From Coprinopsis marcescibilis (Eukaryota > Basidiomycota > Agaricomycetes > Agaricales > Psathyrellaceae), in contig ML210156.1 in assembly GCA_004369085.1 (NCBI GenBank), positions 245,896-309,895 of the forward strand: DNA of 64,000 nt, in the 5' to 3' direction. The position numbers and the translations under genes were made by a program. Of this stretch, positions 37,406-49,265 are shown piece after piece; the first letter of the stretch is position 1, and each line of letters begins with the position of its first letter. The notes under the pieces are model-generated. The model did no database searches. It saw only the letters and a list, made by a program, of their open reading frames with translations, and was not told the DNA's origin.

Positions 37406-39305
37406 TCACGAGAAGAACTTTTCGCGCAAGCGACCCAATAACCTGTCGCGCTCCTTAATGGGAGGGAACGCTTTCTTGTCCTTCCCGGCCCTCTCAAAAA
37501 TCTTGACAACTTCTCTAGTGGTAAGCTGGTTTTTGCTCTCTAGTAAGAGTGTCTCCGCAATCCGGTAGCAGAAATTTTGGGAAGCGGAGGAATCCCTCGA
37601 CGGCTGGAGATTGCTGTTCAGGCTCCTCACTTCTGCGCAAGCCGCAATGAGATCCCCCGTGTCTATTGCTGTATTTTTCGGCGTTGCCAGGTATCCGATA
37701 GCCCTGGGTTTTAGGCTATTCTTGGGTAGTTCGTTTTTCAGGTAAGTGTATAATTTGTAACCCCCATGCCTTCTGTCTTGGATCGCACTAGAGTCCTCCA
37801 GATAAAGCACAGCGCAGCTTGGGTTGGTCTCTCTAACCGTAACAGTTGGCATCGATCGAAACTGAAGGGCGAAACACTTACTGTGAATGCTGCTTCATCC
37901 AGCCAACGATGGCCGCTAGGATATGTGTGTCTGTGATCTTGATATCACTATCGTCAAATCCAGGCGTGTCCACGACGACGAAACGACAGCTTTCAACTTC
38001 GTTCTCTGGATAGTGCACCTCAACGTGCCTCGTTTGAGAGGAAAGGGTGTGTCCCTCCTTCGCGAAGGTTTGGTTGAAACAGATGTTGGAGAACTGTCAA
38101 ACCACATTGAAGATCCCTTAGCTCGTGATGCAGCGATATCGGGGCAATAAGTGACTCACTGTGCTTTTACCAACACCCGTCCGCCCGATGAGTCTACAGC
38201 ATTGGAGAACGGGTTGGTGAGTGATATAGCTCATATTGGGGTGGCTATACTAACAGAACAAGTGGCTTTGTTGATAGTAGCCTGTCTTCCGCTGATGTCA
38301 ATGGTCTCCTTCTCGGGTCATTGGCCTGAAGGATCGGGTCATTGGCCTGAAAGATCGGGTCATTGGCCTGAAAGATCGGGTCATTGGCCTGAAGGATTGG
38401 GTCATTGGCCTGAAGGATCGAATCGATGGCTTGGCAGACACTGTTCTTGGAATAGAATGGCGCAGGGTTTTTGAGGATGATTGGGTCCTTATTAGGAGCA
38501 CCTTGCGGAGTTGCAGAAAGCACTTTATATAAGAAGTAATTTCTCAACTGCTCATGTCGAGAGTGGGCAATTTCGAAGTTCACTTGCTCCCAGTACGTCG
38601 TTACAAGCACCACCGTCGACTTCGGCTGGGTTGAATGGAACTCCTCCATTAGTCGGAAGAAATTTAGAGCGCGGTTGCGCACTCGTTGGTCGCTAATGTC
38701 GTGCATGTAGATGATACCCGCCAAAGGATGTTTTCCGTATCTGGTTCGTTGCAAGTCATCGTTAGAATAGTGCGTTGGGGACAGGCCTTGAGCAGAGCAG
38801 AACCTTAAGGCAAGCCAGTCACGAATATTTTCAAATATTGACTGGTCATCAACCTCGAAGCTATTGTCGAAGCCCGGTGTATCGATAAGGACGAGGCGAC
38901 TAAGAGGGAGATGAATCAGTATTTGAGCTGAGAGAGTCCAGCCATGTGAGGTCCAGGACAGTTCTCCCGAGCGTACCTGTAGCGATGCTGTTGGCAAGCG
39001 GACTCTGGGGGCAAAGGCGAGCTATAACCCCTAACTTTGGAGGTTTCTGAGTTCATTGTACTCGATTCTTCGGCCTCCTTTCGACCGAGAACTGAATTTA
39101 TGAACTGGAAGGAACGAGGAAGATCTATATTGGCCATGAACCCTGGTTCAATTTCGAATGCTTACAGTGCTTTTGCCACACCCAGTGCCGCCCAGGAGTC
39201 TTATTAGACTGTCAAGATTGTCATTTTGACTATGGAATGCCTTAGCTCTTACAGTACTAGGATATCGTTTGGCCTGGCGGAAACATCTGGGATGAGATTG
39301 GACAT
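37406..39305 (-). CDS. G1: two-domain AIG1/GIMAP-like GTPase (type A + type B)
   Basis: Exon 1 (39305-39253: MSNLIPDVSARPNDILV) leads to the 34-nt P-loop exon 39199-39166 (LLGGTGCGKST), then FINSVLGRK, VLIDTPGFDNSFEVDD, LAGIIYMHDISDQRV and a weak G4 (VTTYWEQ, Asp to Glu). The C-terminal part of domain A holds five copies of a 7-residue repeat, ANDPI(L/F)Q. Phase-2 donor GTTAGT near 38,248 then joins PLVL to a second 34-nt exon, 38193-38160 (LIGRTGVGKST), giving domain B: VVVDTPGFDDSDI, CAVLYLEDSSAIQD, a TP in place of G4, and the end LREKFFS. Domain B could be misread as a separate gene because a stop follows in the unspliced frame; the splice frame and the same layout in G7 argue for one protein. 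Function unknown. Confidence 0.8.
38315..38419 (-). repeat. 21-bp coding minisatellite, five units, in G1
   Basis: Five head-to-tail copies of a 21-bp unit (plus strand GGGTCATTGGCCTGAARGAT, then C or T). They differ only at one G/A position and one terminal T, so they are nearly identical. As the unit is 7 codons long the frame is kept; the minus strand encodes ILQ or IFQ followed by ANDP, five times. No other cluster member has it. Confidence 0.97.
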
Positions 39306-39631
39306 GTACTTCTGAGTGATCCGCGAGTTTCTGAGGGGATGTGGTCAACGTTGTTCAACGATCAACGCCCGCTTGCTCCAGCACCATTAGATACTTATGT
39401 GCAACTGCAATGTGAATACCATGCCGTGTGAAACAACGTGATAGCCATGCACATGATGCACACGATGTTGACCAGTTTGGCGCTCATTATGTAGAAGTTT
39501 AGGACTCCGATTTACTTCCGCATCAGGCAGTTAAACGAATCAAATGATATGGGCATTGGGGATGTTGAATAGATATGAAAAAACATAAAGAAAGCAAAAT
39601 AATTTCCTCAGAGCCACTAATTACTGACTGT

Positions 39632-40796
39632 TCACGCTATCTTGGTTGGTTCTGTGGACGAGTCCAGTCGACGTCTGCGCAGCCAGAGGAAAGCCAGGAT
39701 CTGCGCAAGTCATTAGAACAGGAGAACGAAGGGATATCCATATGAAAGAATGCAAACGTACAGGTTTGAAGTACGCCTTGATTTTCTGAAGCGGTGACGG
39801 TGGCCAAGCAAGCTCCTCGATGGCTGCTCTTGTGGCAGAAATCTGGGCAAGCTGAGACCGATCGGTGTATAGGAGCAATTCCAGCAAGCACCTCTTGAGT
39901 ACCTTGCCTGCGGCCGTTTGAGGGATGCACAAGCCGCTTTCGAGCTCCTGTTGAAGCTGTACCAACAGTCGTGCAGCAACGGAAGCTCCATAGTGCCTTT
40001 TAACGATATGTTGAACCACATGGCGCTCTGTGTACCCATCTTTTATGTCCACGCATTGGGCACCTGCGTCGATCATTTGTTTGAAAAACGTCCCATTGAG
40101 ATCTGCACCACGACGAAGAGCACTGGTGTCTGGTGTCCTCGACCATTGTGTCTTTACTAGGATAGCTTTGTGCGCAGAGCCTGTGCCACAGACCTCTTCG
40201 AAGAGGGACAATGACATCTGTGTCTCGCGCACCAGTCGCTTCTGGGTCATGTCGTGTAAATATATGATGCCTGCTAGCTCCCGCGGGCGGCTGAAGAGGA
40301 TGTAACAAATTTGATTCAGCACACGTCTTGAGAGCGTCAAGGTTGATAGTGACTGAACTCACCCTCCCTGAGGTCGCAGAACGTTGGCAATTTGCTTCAG
40401 CGTGGCTGCATCGTTCATGTCTCCCCCAAAGAATCCTGGAGTGTCTATGAGGACTACCCGGTTCCCACCAATCATAGGGTTTGATTCGAATGGAGGGGCG
40501 GGGATTGGCTTGATAGATCGTGTACAGGTGCTGTAGGCGTGCGTCACCGTTGCCAGCTCCTGGCCAGAGTAATTGTTGATGAACTACGTCGTAATCAGCG
40601 TTGGGGTCGAGAACTGCTCAGCATGGACGCATACAGTACTCTTGCCCACTCCAGAGGGACCAAGCAGTCTATTTGAACGTAAGAGGCTTGAAATGTAATA
40701 AATAAGCGGAAGCTCTTACAGAATTAACGCGTCCCCTTCCTGAAAGTCGAACTCTTCGATAGCTGCATTCCCTCTGGTATCATTCCTTCTGGGCAT
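39632..40796 (-). CDS. G2: single-domain AIG1/GIMAP-like GTPase (type A)
   Basis: Start MPRRNDTRGNAAIEEF at 40796. Exon 1 ends DALI, then the 34-nt exon 40668-40635 (LLGPSGVGKST), FINNYSGQELATVTHAYSTC, VVLIDTPGFFGGDMND, an intron, and LAGIIYLHDMTQKRLV. The G4 motif reads VKTQWSRT: the specificity Asp of TxxD/TSQWD is Ser, so guanine recognition may be altered. After the G domain comes the family helix (CIPQTAAGKVLKRCLLELL). A consensus intron (GTACGT...GCAG, about 39,756-39,697) rewires the C-terminus to ILAFLWLRRRLD and a stop at 39632; unspliced reading would end at 39621 in a less plausible tail. The hydrophobic plus basic end could touch membranes (inference). It is divergent from the small membrane protein at 41231. 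Confidence 0.82.
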
Positions 40797-41230
40797 GGGA
40801 GTTCTAACTTTTACACGTCAGTGAGAATAGCAGGAGGGTTGAGCGTGGATGCAGAAGGCTTAGAACATGCCATGCAGGGCCTGCCCTTATTATTGACTGT
40901 CCGATACGCCTCGTTTTCTTGATGCACCCCACCCAAATCAGCCGAACATGTCGACCGGGATTATGGCCTCCATAGCCAACAGTATTAATAGTAGAGCTTC
41001 CTGTGGCTCTAAGTTTCACGGTTTGTCCTTATCGTTGCTGCTGAGTGAATAAGAAAGTGGTGCACTTGAAGTTGTAGTTGGCAAAGGGTACTTGGTCGAT
41101 AGTCATTACTTGGCCAAGCACAATGGGTTGAACCCGGGCCGTTCATGGGCCGTCGTTCCGATCGAAGGCGCACGGACCGCGGACGCGGTCGTCGACACGA
41201 TTGTGAACGGTGACGACAACCTCCTGGCCC
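40797..41230. other. 434-bp divergent spacer G2 / small membrane protein
   Basis: Start codons at 40796 (-) and 41231 (+) face outward, so both promoters must be here. Frames opening in it on either strand have no signature. No motif was singled out. Confidence 0.45.
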
Positions 41231-41769
41231 ATGTTGAGCGTCACCCCGACCGAGGTCGAAGAGCTGAAGCTCGAACATGTCAGCTACGATGTGGCCTCTA
41301 AGGCATTAGCGGTGCGTCCTCTTGATCTTAGTAACATGATTTAGCTCGATGAATTGTTTCGTAGGAATCCAAGAAGGAGGCATTCTTCGCTGGACTTACC
41401 GGAGGATTGGCGTCGGGTAAGATGTTTCAAAAATTAGTAGACTCAAACAGTCTTTTGACTGGGTCAACTTGAAGCGGTTATTGGATCTAGATTGCTCAGG
41501 TTTAACCGAAACACCACCTTGCTTTGCGGAATCGGTATGTCTTCCGATATAATTCGCATCTTCACGCCTCGATGACTTAAAAAACCTCATTTACAGCGAG
41601 CGGGGCGCTCTCTGGATATTACTTTGCCGAGGTACGCTCAGTTTCAGTAGAAAGGAGTGCCCATTCAATATCTCGCTTGAAACAGGCATTCAGGTCGACT
41701 GCCGTTGCCCAGTTGCACGCGGAAGACGTGCGTTTGGCCAAAGTCAAACTACAGGAAGGAGCAAAATGA
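41231..41769 (+). CDS. small membrane protein, unknown function (103 aa)
   Basis: Not visible as a long frame: it is built from five small exons whose phases all agree (41231-41311, 41365-41416, 41475-41534, 41597-41631, 41686-41769; 312 nt). The start is MLSVTPTEVEELKLEH. Two Gly/Ala-rich hydrophobic segments follow, AFFAGLTGGLASAVIGSRLL and TTLLCGIASGALSGYYFAEA, linked by RFNRN, with a charged C-terminal helix (QLHAEDVRLAKVKLQEGAK). The two-helix hairpin with basic loop resembles small mitochondrial or ER membrane proteins in general, but I do not recognise the family. It sits inside the GTPase cluster without sequence relation to it. Intron sites are consensus, which is the main support. 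Confidence 0.72.
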
Positions 41770-42248
41770 ACTCTTCGATCAGAGAGAGTTTCACCCTGTG
41801 GTCAGAATGATACCAGGTGCGTTGTGCGAAGCAGACTGGAACACGGATATCTGATGTTACATTCAAGGTCCGTGGTGAAGTAGTCTGTCACCGGCTTCTC
41901 TGCGTGAAGAACGATATCACATACACCCACCGCTCAGCCCATCTTCTGTGTCACAGCAAACCATGTCTACTATACAGTTTGGAATTCATGGGAACTCCCG
42001 ATTATCCGAATCCGAAGCGAAAGCAATCTGGCAATGATTATGTGGCCAGTCAACATATGCGAGCCAGTACATCGGCTCTTAATTACTGGCAGTGGAAGGT
42101 CAACTAACCCAGGGCCACGCGACGCGAAAGGTTTCTTCCACATATGAGTATTCTTACTCGATTACCTTTTGCTTTCTCAGGGACAGCCTGATTCCGCAAA
42201 GACGACATATTCATTCCGAGTGTGCACCAATAGAGCAGCAGGAACGCA
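41770..42248. other. 479-bp spacer upstream of G3
   Basis: Presumed 3' region of the small membrane gene and promoter of G3. No additional gene or repeat seen. Confidence 0.4.
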
Positions 42249-44234
42249 ATGAATCAAGATTCACCTTCCTATCTTCTCGACCACCCAAAGGACACAGATA
42301 TCATAATTGCGTGGGTTCTTCGACGACTTCTGTGTCTGTGTGTATCTGATCAAGCCAAATCAGGGTTCTAGGTCCCTTAGGATCTGGAAAGAGCCATGTA
42401 CGACATCTGTGTAACACCCGTCTTTTGAGGTAAACTCATCTGTGGATATAGTTCATTAACGACTACTTTGGTCGAACTGGATCTCCTGCGGTAGTCGGTT
42501 CCCCCACGACTTTGAGTGCATGTACAACCGACGTCGCCGCGTATTGTGCCCCAACACCAGAGATCGATTACGGCGGGAGACGCGTCGTGCTCTTGGACAC
42601 CCCTGGATTCGAAGAACCTTCATTTGAGGACAAGAATGCCCTGGATAACGTCTTGGATTGGATCAAGAAATACAGCCCTCGCCCAACGTATGTCTCAACC
42701 TTCCTCAACAAGTTACACCACTGACTGAGCCGCAGGCTTGCAGGCATTGTCTATGTTTATGATCCTACAGAGAAAAGGTTGAGGTCTTTCTGCGGGGGAA
42801 GAAACGGAGGGGGAGAAATGCTTGACGTCTCGCTTCGCTCGCTTCTCGGCGAAAACTTCGCCGAAAAGCAAGTGAGGGTGCTCATCAATGCCCATTGGCA
42901 GACGTTATTGAATTCAGACCCAGAGGCAGGGTTTAATCGATTGAAAAGTCTACTAGTTGAGCTTGACCGGCCTCCTAAACAAGTGCAAACGGATAATTTC
43001 CTTCGTCGGGTCAACTCTCCGCAAGATGTCAAGGCGATAGTCGATATGTTGGCTGCTACGGCGGAGACGGCGGCCCCGCCATGTTCAAACACCAAGGCAC
43101 CACTTCCACACTTAGAGGGACTGAAGCGTAGTGATGACAGTTACATCCGCGATGAAAACCACGACGACATTATCATCATGTTTGTGACAAAGAACTTTCC
43201 CTGTGCCGCCGTTGCTGATTTCTTTTTGAATTTAGGATTATGGGTGCAACTGGCTCTGGGAAAAGCCGGGTATGTCAATCACCCTCTTCTCCCTCAGTTC
43301 TTATTAACTTGTACCCCTTGCTAGTTTATAAATCAGTATCTCGGAGAAAATTGCGCCGACGTCGGGCATGAACTCACGTCTCAAACTCGGAAGATTGCAT
43401 GGTATTCGCGCGCATTGCCCTCAAGCCACAGTTTATATCCAAGGAACGTCATTCTTGTCGATACACCCGGTTTCAACCAGACTTTCGAGGATAATCCCGA
43501 GATCTTGCGTCAAGTTGGGGTGTGGCTTGCCGATACGTAAGCCTCGCTACCCACTTTCTTGCAGCAAAGAGCTGATGAACTGCGAAATTGTCTTGCGATC
43601 CAGGTATCATCGAGATTTTAAACTCGCTGGCATTGTTTACCTCCACGACATCCACCAGAAGCGAGCTCTCAGGTCTACAGAGCTGAACTTTTCCGTCTTT
43701 GAAAAGCTGATTGGCGAAGGACGGCTGGAGAAGATTGTGATAGCGACTTCTCACTGGGATGAGCTCCCACCTGAGTCGATACCCTCTTTCTCGGGACGAG
43801 AGAAGGAACTTCAGGACCTGTATTGGGGTCAGCTGCTGGAGCGAGGGGTCAGATATGGTCGGGTCGGTTCCGCGGACAGTGTTCATGCAATCGTAAACCA
43901 AATTCTGTCGCAAACCGCGACCGATGCCTCTGATTTGCATCTTCGGATACAGGAGGAGCTACTCCAGCTGAAAATGATCATTCCGGCAACAGATGCTGGA
44001 CGGCAGTTGAAGTATAGCATCGATATTCTGCTAGAGATCCTCCACGAAGATTTGCGCAAGGTGCCCGATGACCACATGGAGAGAGCCTTGCAATTGCGCA
44101 TGGCGAAGCAGGCCGCGAAGAAGCAGCTGAAGGAGCTTAGGATTCCTCTGCGATACCGCCTCAAAGCTTTCTTTAATTTGTTGGTGGCCTCATTCCCTCC
44201 TCTGAGCTCACTACTGATAACTAATTGGACCTAG
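42249..44234 (+). CDS. G3: two-domain AIG1/GIMAP-like GTPase (type A + type A)
   Basis: Seven exons, all phases consistent: 42249-42310, 42364-42397, 42452-42687, 42736-43179, 43236-43269, 43325-43536, 43604-44234; about 550 aa. Start MNQDSPSYLLDHPKDTDIII. Domain 1: VLGPLGSGKSH, FINDYFGRTG, VVLLDTPGFEEPSF, LAGIVYVYDPTEKRL, and a broken G4 (INAHWQTL). It has an extended Gly-rich insert (CGGRNGGGEM) and lacks the helical tail. A linker DENHDDIII then enters domain 2: IMGATGSGKSR, FINQYLGENCADV, VILVDTPGFNQTF, LAGIVYLHDIHQKRAL, ATSHWDE (intact G4), and the helix IIPATDAGRQLKYSI. Both P-loops end in Lys-Ser followed by H or R rather than T. An optional last intron near 44,190 (weak donor GTGGCC) would replace the final residues. 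Domain 1 looks like a pseudo-GTPase, domain 2 active. Confidence 0.85.
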
Positions 44235-44690
44235 GAATTGACTGTGACGATCATCAAACCTCTGATTAGGATGTATGCCGATCCCCGCATTCCCGTATAT
44301 TCCTCTTCAATAGACTGGTTATTACCACATCTTGTGAAATCGGGAGCGAATCATGCTTTTCCCGGAAGCGAGGGACACAGCGCAACGCTCTGATCTCAGT
44401 CCTGAGTAGGCCGCTATGCAACGTGCTTACAAGACGCTTGCAGAAGGTTTCTCTGACCATTCATCACAGGCTTGAATCGTCACATTAGACACAGCCTGAA
44501 CAGGAGACCCTGTAGAATTGTGTTTGTCAACGGGTCGTGTTCGACACGAGGCTCGATTGAATCAAGCCACTTCGGACTAACGCGAGGTCCCCGCGTGGTC
44601 CGGCGGAGATTTACTCAAACACTTGCCTGTAGTTGGTTCATCACTATCGCTCCTTTACTCTTTACTCCTCTCATCACTGGGTACTCCTCT
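44235..44690. other. 456-bp spacer between G3 and G4
   Basis: Holds the end of G3 transcription and the promoter of G4 (same strand). The sequence just after 44,234 could be an alternative last exon of G3 (ELTVTIIKPLIR). No separate gene. Confidence 0.4.
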
Positions 44691-45816
44691 ATGGCGAACG
44701 GAAACGAAAACAAGAAAAATGCAAAGTCATTCAAATGGGTGTCCAAACTCGGTTTTGGAAATGTGGAAGAGATTGATACCATCCCGAATCCCCGTGACGA
44801 CGATGTCCTCATAATGTGAGCCCGCCTAAAGGTCGATATGCGGTTGACTGACTCTTCGTTGTAAAGCGTAATGGGTCCGACTGGTGTCGGGAAAAGCACG
44901 GTGCGTACAATTGTTGATAAGCGATTGGATTAAATGGTCTCAATACCGTCCGCTCGCAGTTTATTCAGAAGGTTACGATGAGCCAGGATGTTGTGGTTGG
45001 TCACAAGCTGAAGTCCTGTACGCGGGATCTGTCTTGGCACCAATTGCCAGAGTCCCAGACAAAGGGCTTTGAGAATCGCAGAGTCTTCCTCATCGATACC
45101 CCTGGATTCGACGACACCTTCGACGACGACTCCCAGATCTTGAAACGAATTACAGCTTGGTTAGCAAAATCGTATGTGCATTGCACCCTCAACCGCATTT
45201 GAGCCCATTAATTACGAGCTTCTACAGGTACAGTTCACAAATGCCTATCGCAGGCATCGTCTATATGAACGACATCACACAGAAGCGAATGTTTGGATCT
45301 ACGAGGATGAACCTGACCATGTTCCAGAAGCTCTGCGGCGAAGAGTCTTTTCAGAAGGTTGTGATGGCTACCTCTCAGTGGGATACACTCTCCAACGAGT
45401 CAATCGGCACCGCAAGGGAGGAACAGCTGAAAACCAATTTTTGGAAGGATGTGTTGGACGGCAATGCAACATATATGGCCATGAAGGAAGAAGATAGTCT
45501 CACCGCCATTATCAATCACATCTTGGCGACCTATCGCATGATAGAGCAAGGACATTTGATGGTTGCAGAGACACTGAAGATTCAGGACGAGATCGTGGTT
45601 CTTGAGAAATCACTTCCTGCGACATCAGCAGGACAGGAGCTGCGGTATACGCTGCAGGAGCTTATGGAGCTCCAGAAGGCTGCCCTCAAAAACGTTCACG
45701 ACGAAGAAAGGAAGAAAGCGATCGAGGAGAAGATGAAGCAACTTGGTGACCAAGTCAGTGGGCTGAAGATGTCGTTCTCAGAGCGTTTCAGGCGGTTCTT
45801 CAGGTTTGGTAAATAG
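44691..45816 (+). CDS. G4: single-domain AIG1/GIMAP-like GTPase (type A), canonical
   Basis: Exons 44691-44815, 44867-44900, 44960-45171 and 45228-45816 give 319 aa. A basic N-terminus (MANGNENKKNAKSFKWVSK) precedes DDVLI and the P-loop VMGPTGVGKST. Then come FIQKVTMSQDVVVGHKLKSC, VFLIDTPGFDDTFDDDSQIL, AGIVYMNDITQKRMFGSTRM, and G4 VMATSQWDT. All G1, G3 and G4 residues are intact. The C-terminal helix has the family motif LPATSAGQELRYTLQELMEL and ends in basic/aromatic residues RFRRFFRFGK, which could be membrane-attracting (inference). A Thr in the FIQKVT segment may serve as the G2 residue. Best template of the cluster together with G9. It converges on G5 with 191 bp between stops. Confidence 0.92.
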
Positions 45817-45964
45817 TTTTACATTGTGCTTCAGTTAACATTCATAGTCATAATATTTTGGTGTATCCGTTTCTATTTATTTAATACTGTGCTGGGTCGA
45901 ATACATAGACTGATCATTACCGCCAAGGAAGAGGATGATCGATATTGATGCAACAGGTGACTAG

Positions 45965-45993
45965 GTAGTAGTAGTAGTAGTAGTAGTAGTAGT
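45965..45993. repeat. (GTA)n trinucleotide microsatellite
   Basis: An uninterrupted period-3 tract of about 9.7 units (29 nt), lying between the convergent stop codons of G4 and G5, hence in their 3' regions. Confidence 0.97.
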
Positions 45994-46007
45994 GAATTTA
46001 CTTCTCG

Positions 46008-47688
46008 TTAGGCGAAGTGGGCCCGCACTGTATCGCGAATATAGTCAAAGACCTTTGAGAACCACGAACGACGCTTGAAGCCGGGCGAAGGACCTCTCAT
46101 TTTGGGAAGGATTTTTGTCAGTTCTTGTTGCACTTCATGAAGAGATAGTGGCGACTGGCCATCAGCCATGTTGGCCACCTCGTGACAGAATGATTGCAAA
46201 CTTGTGGTGTGCGACGTGCGGGCTGCACCATGTGTATTGAGCTGATATCGAGGACGGTCGTTCTCGTCAAGAGCATACGAAGGGTTCGAAGGGTCTGAAC
46301 CCGTCACAACCCTGACGAAACACTTCTCTGCTACCCCTCTCATCAGTCCCTGCAAGAGTTGGCGGTGGTGGATATGGTTTTCGTCCCGAAGGAGTATGAG
46401 AGTGCAGCGAGCCGTAGCGAGGGAAGAACTATACAAGCGCATTCGTTAGTACCCTTTCACGGCCAGAGATGTAAGTTCATTACCGATAGTCAATCCAGTC
46501 CACAAGTTCTTGAAGGGTTTCCCGGTCGGATATTCCGTCCGAATCAAATCCTACTGTATCAACGAGGGCAGTTCTAGAGTCCATAGCTGTGTTCATGTAA
46601 GGTGAAACGACCTGAGTTTCAGAAATCAAGCCACTTCCAACCGCGATCACATTTGAGGGCAAGCCGAGGTAGTTTTGGATGAACTAGTAGGGACATTATT
46701 GGCTATCTTTGCGCGGGGACATTTGCAAGCGGAACGTACGCTGCTTTTTCCTGCCCCAGTCAAGCCGAGAACCCTGGAGAGCAGTTTGTTGTGAGCGGTT
46801 AAAGCTGAAGGGAAGGATGTACCCATTAGCCTGCTTACAAGATAATCCGTTTTGCGGCTGATATTATCCCTTCTTCAACTCGAAACGCATCCAGAACGTA
46901 TTCGATGGCCTTCGTGCAGTCCTTCTCTGTTTCGATTCGCGTCATATATGCCGCACTGAACTGAGAGCCTTTGAGGGCGTTCTCAACCTGAGCTCCTGCT
47001 TCGAGGTCGACGTCAGTCCACTGTGTTGTGCCCACAACAATCCTTGAGAAACTCGGTGACCGACAGAGCTTCATCAGCTTCTTGACGCACACGGAGTGGA
47101 ATCTTGTCAATCTCGCTTGCGTAACCGGATAGAGATACACAATTCCAGCGAGCCTCATTCCATATCCAGGATATCTATGGTCATTTAGTAAGGGAACGGA
47201 AATGATTCACCCTAGGGGTAGTCCCATGGGAATGATGAGCTCTCACGTATTGTGCAGCCATTTGGATATTTCGTCCAGAATGGCATCCTTCCCTATCTCA
47301 GGATCACCGTCGAGTCCTGGGGTGTCCAGAATTACGAGGCGCCGGGGAGCCCGGTCAACTCCGAGTTTGAAGTGGTAAGGGCGCAATTCCTTGGTGTTTG
47401 GCTTTAATCCACTGCATGCTTCTGCGCAAGGTTGACTAGGATCGTCGTAATGACTGGATTTTAGCCAATTGATAAACTATCGAAGGTAATATCAGCATCT
47501 TCAGCATAGTTGTATTGGGAAGTCCCGCCCTCACAGTACTCTTTCCACACCCGGTCGGTCCGATGATACTGTGGTCGCAAAGGGTTGTTGGTACAGTACT
47601 AGTGGCACTAGTCCAACGGATAGAGTACGCACGCTATGACGACGTCTTTTGGAGAGGGATCCTTGACTGTACGGGTCCATGTTGCCAT
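46008..47688 (-). CDS. G5: two-domain AIG1/GIMAP-like GTPase (type A + degenerate type B)
   Basis: Start MATWTRTVKDPSPKDVVI at 47688. The 34-nt exon 47568-47535 gives IIGPTGCGKST. Domain A: FINWLKSSHYDDPS, LVILDTPGLDGDPEIG, LAGIVYLYPVTQARL, and G4 GTTQWTDVD (TSQWD altered). It runs via AAKRII into a second 34-nt exon, 46773-46740 (VLGLTGAGKSS), then FIQNYLGLPSNV, ALVDTVGFDSDGISD (DTPG is DTVG), an intron, and TLILLRDENHIHHRQLL in place of a normal core. The rest is ARTSHTTSLQSF... with a basic end (KRRSWFSKVFDYIRDTV). Domain B keeps Walker A but has lost DTPG and any G4, so nucleotide turnover there is doubtful. An upstream open frame beginning MLNPHGSLEV was rejected as the start because the MATWT frame alone splices correctly. 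Confidence 0.8.
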
Positions 47689-49265
47689 TTCGATAGAGGT
47701 GAATCTCGAATGAAAAAGGAGAGTAGGGTCCCGTATACCGGAAGGTCAAGTTGATGATGGAGACCTTTTGAATAGGGACCTCAAGGGAACCATGAGGGTT
47801 CAGCATGCTGAGTTGAATTGTGCTGAGCTTGCAGCAGTCTAAGCGCATGGCTGAAACTTGAGCACCGCAGAAAAGTGGGTGCCCAACTAATTAGTGGTCA
47901 CCGCGAATCAGACTGCGAAAGTATGGCTACTATCGCGCCCGTAGTGTTTATAAAAATTTCAATGGTGCACGTTTTTTAGCATGTTCCGGGGCATAGAATA
48001 TTACCGGGAGTTCAGGGTAGGTAAAAAATTGTCCAATCTCGAGTTCTACCTAGTTACTTTGGTGATAAAGAGGTATATACTACGAACGGATGAATTCCGG
48101 TGTCTTGAAGTCGAAATCCTGTAGTCTTTATAAATTTGTCACGCCCTGTCACACTCTGCCGACCGCAACTCCGCTCGACTTTGTCATGGGGAAACAGCTC
48201 GAAGTGCGCGGTCGCCTGTTACTTACTGCCACTGGCCAGCGAAGGCCTTCGGGGCGGAGCTTGAATATGTCACGCTTGGAGGTCTGGGCCTATGACGTAG
48301 TCAACGTCATCTTGATGTTCTCCTTGTCCGAATCATTTATTCACGGCTCGCCTCTTGCTTTCAGACCCACTGTCTCGCAATGCCCATTCCCAAAATTTTC
48401 CTTCGTGTGTTCCTCGTGTTCTCGCCGTCGACGAATGCCCCCCCTTCAATGTTCCTCATTATATTGATGATTTTCCCCAGGATTATGATCCACTCTACTT
48501 TCCTCACCTTTTCCCCGACGTCTCAGGATCTTGCCACCTTTTGTCGCTGCCCCTCTGCTCACATTCCAAGATCTGTTCTAACTGTCAATGAGCAAAGAAG
48601 CAAACAGTTCAAATCAGAAGTTCCTTGCCCGGTCCTGTATATTTTTATGCCTATTTTATTAGCTAACTCTCCGGGATCTAATACTACTTTACACAAGAGG
48701 TGGCAAATCGGTCAGAAGTGGAACCGGATCTGAACGCGAGTGATGGTGATCGGAACACTCCGAGGAGCTGCATTGCTCGGCAGGTCAGGGAGCGGAAACC
48801 ATCCTATCTCTAGGGGAGCGTAGACAGCAGAAATATCTGAGCCAGGCAGTCAAGGTCTGTTCTTTAATCAGTTTGAGAGAAGGTTCTGAAGAAAGTGAGC
48901 GAAGAGCTAAAGGGTTGCGCTCGACTTTCGCTCGAGGGCAGCAGAAGCCTATGCCAAACACGACACGCAGATTCCCATATATGGGGGGTGGGGGGGACCC
49001 TCCGTGGGAACATGTTCCGCGATCGAAGGATCTGCCACCTCTTGACTTTACATGTACTCTCAGTTGATTTTTGATTCGCTCTCTTTCGTCTGAGTCGGAG
49101 ACTGGCGTCGCGAAGCGGCGCCCTTAACGATCGAGATAGGGGCTAAACGTTGAACGAATGATTGACTCGGATGCTTCAACACTGGAAATATTGGGAGTCT
49201 GGAGATCAATATCTCAGGCCCTGTTACTTCTCCCAGGAATATGTATTATTGTAATGTATGACGTT
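47689..49265. other. 1.6-kb spacer upstream of G5 / downstream of G6
   Basis: Includes the G5 promoter. Frames at 48,090-48,733 on the plus strand (one containing DECPPFNVPHYIDDFPQDYD) look slightly protein-like but have no family, no start context and no splice partners that I could confirm. A G-run (GGGGGGTGGGGGGG) lies near 48,983. I do not call a gene. Confidence 0.4.

Noticed and set aside
37406..38247. Second half of G1 as an independent gene
   Set aside because: A phase-2 GTTAGT donor and the TAG acceptor before the P-loop exon join both halves in frame, and G7 has the same A-B layout.
48090..48733. Plus-strand frames upstream of G5
   Set aside because: No domain, no splice-consistent extension and no paralogue in the cluster.
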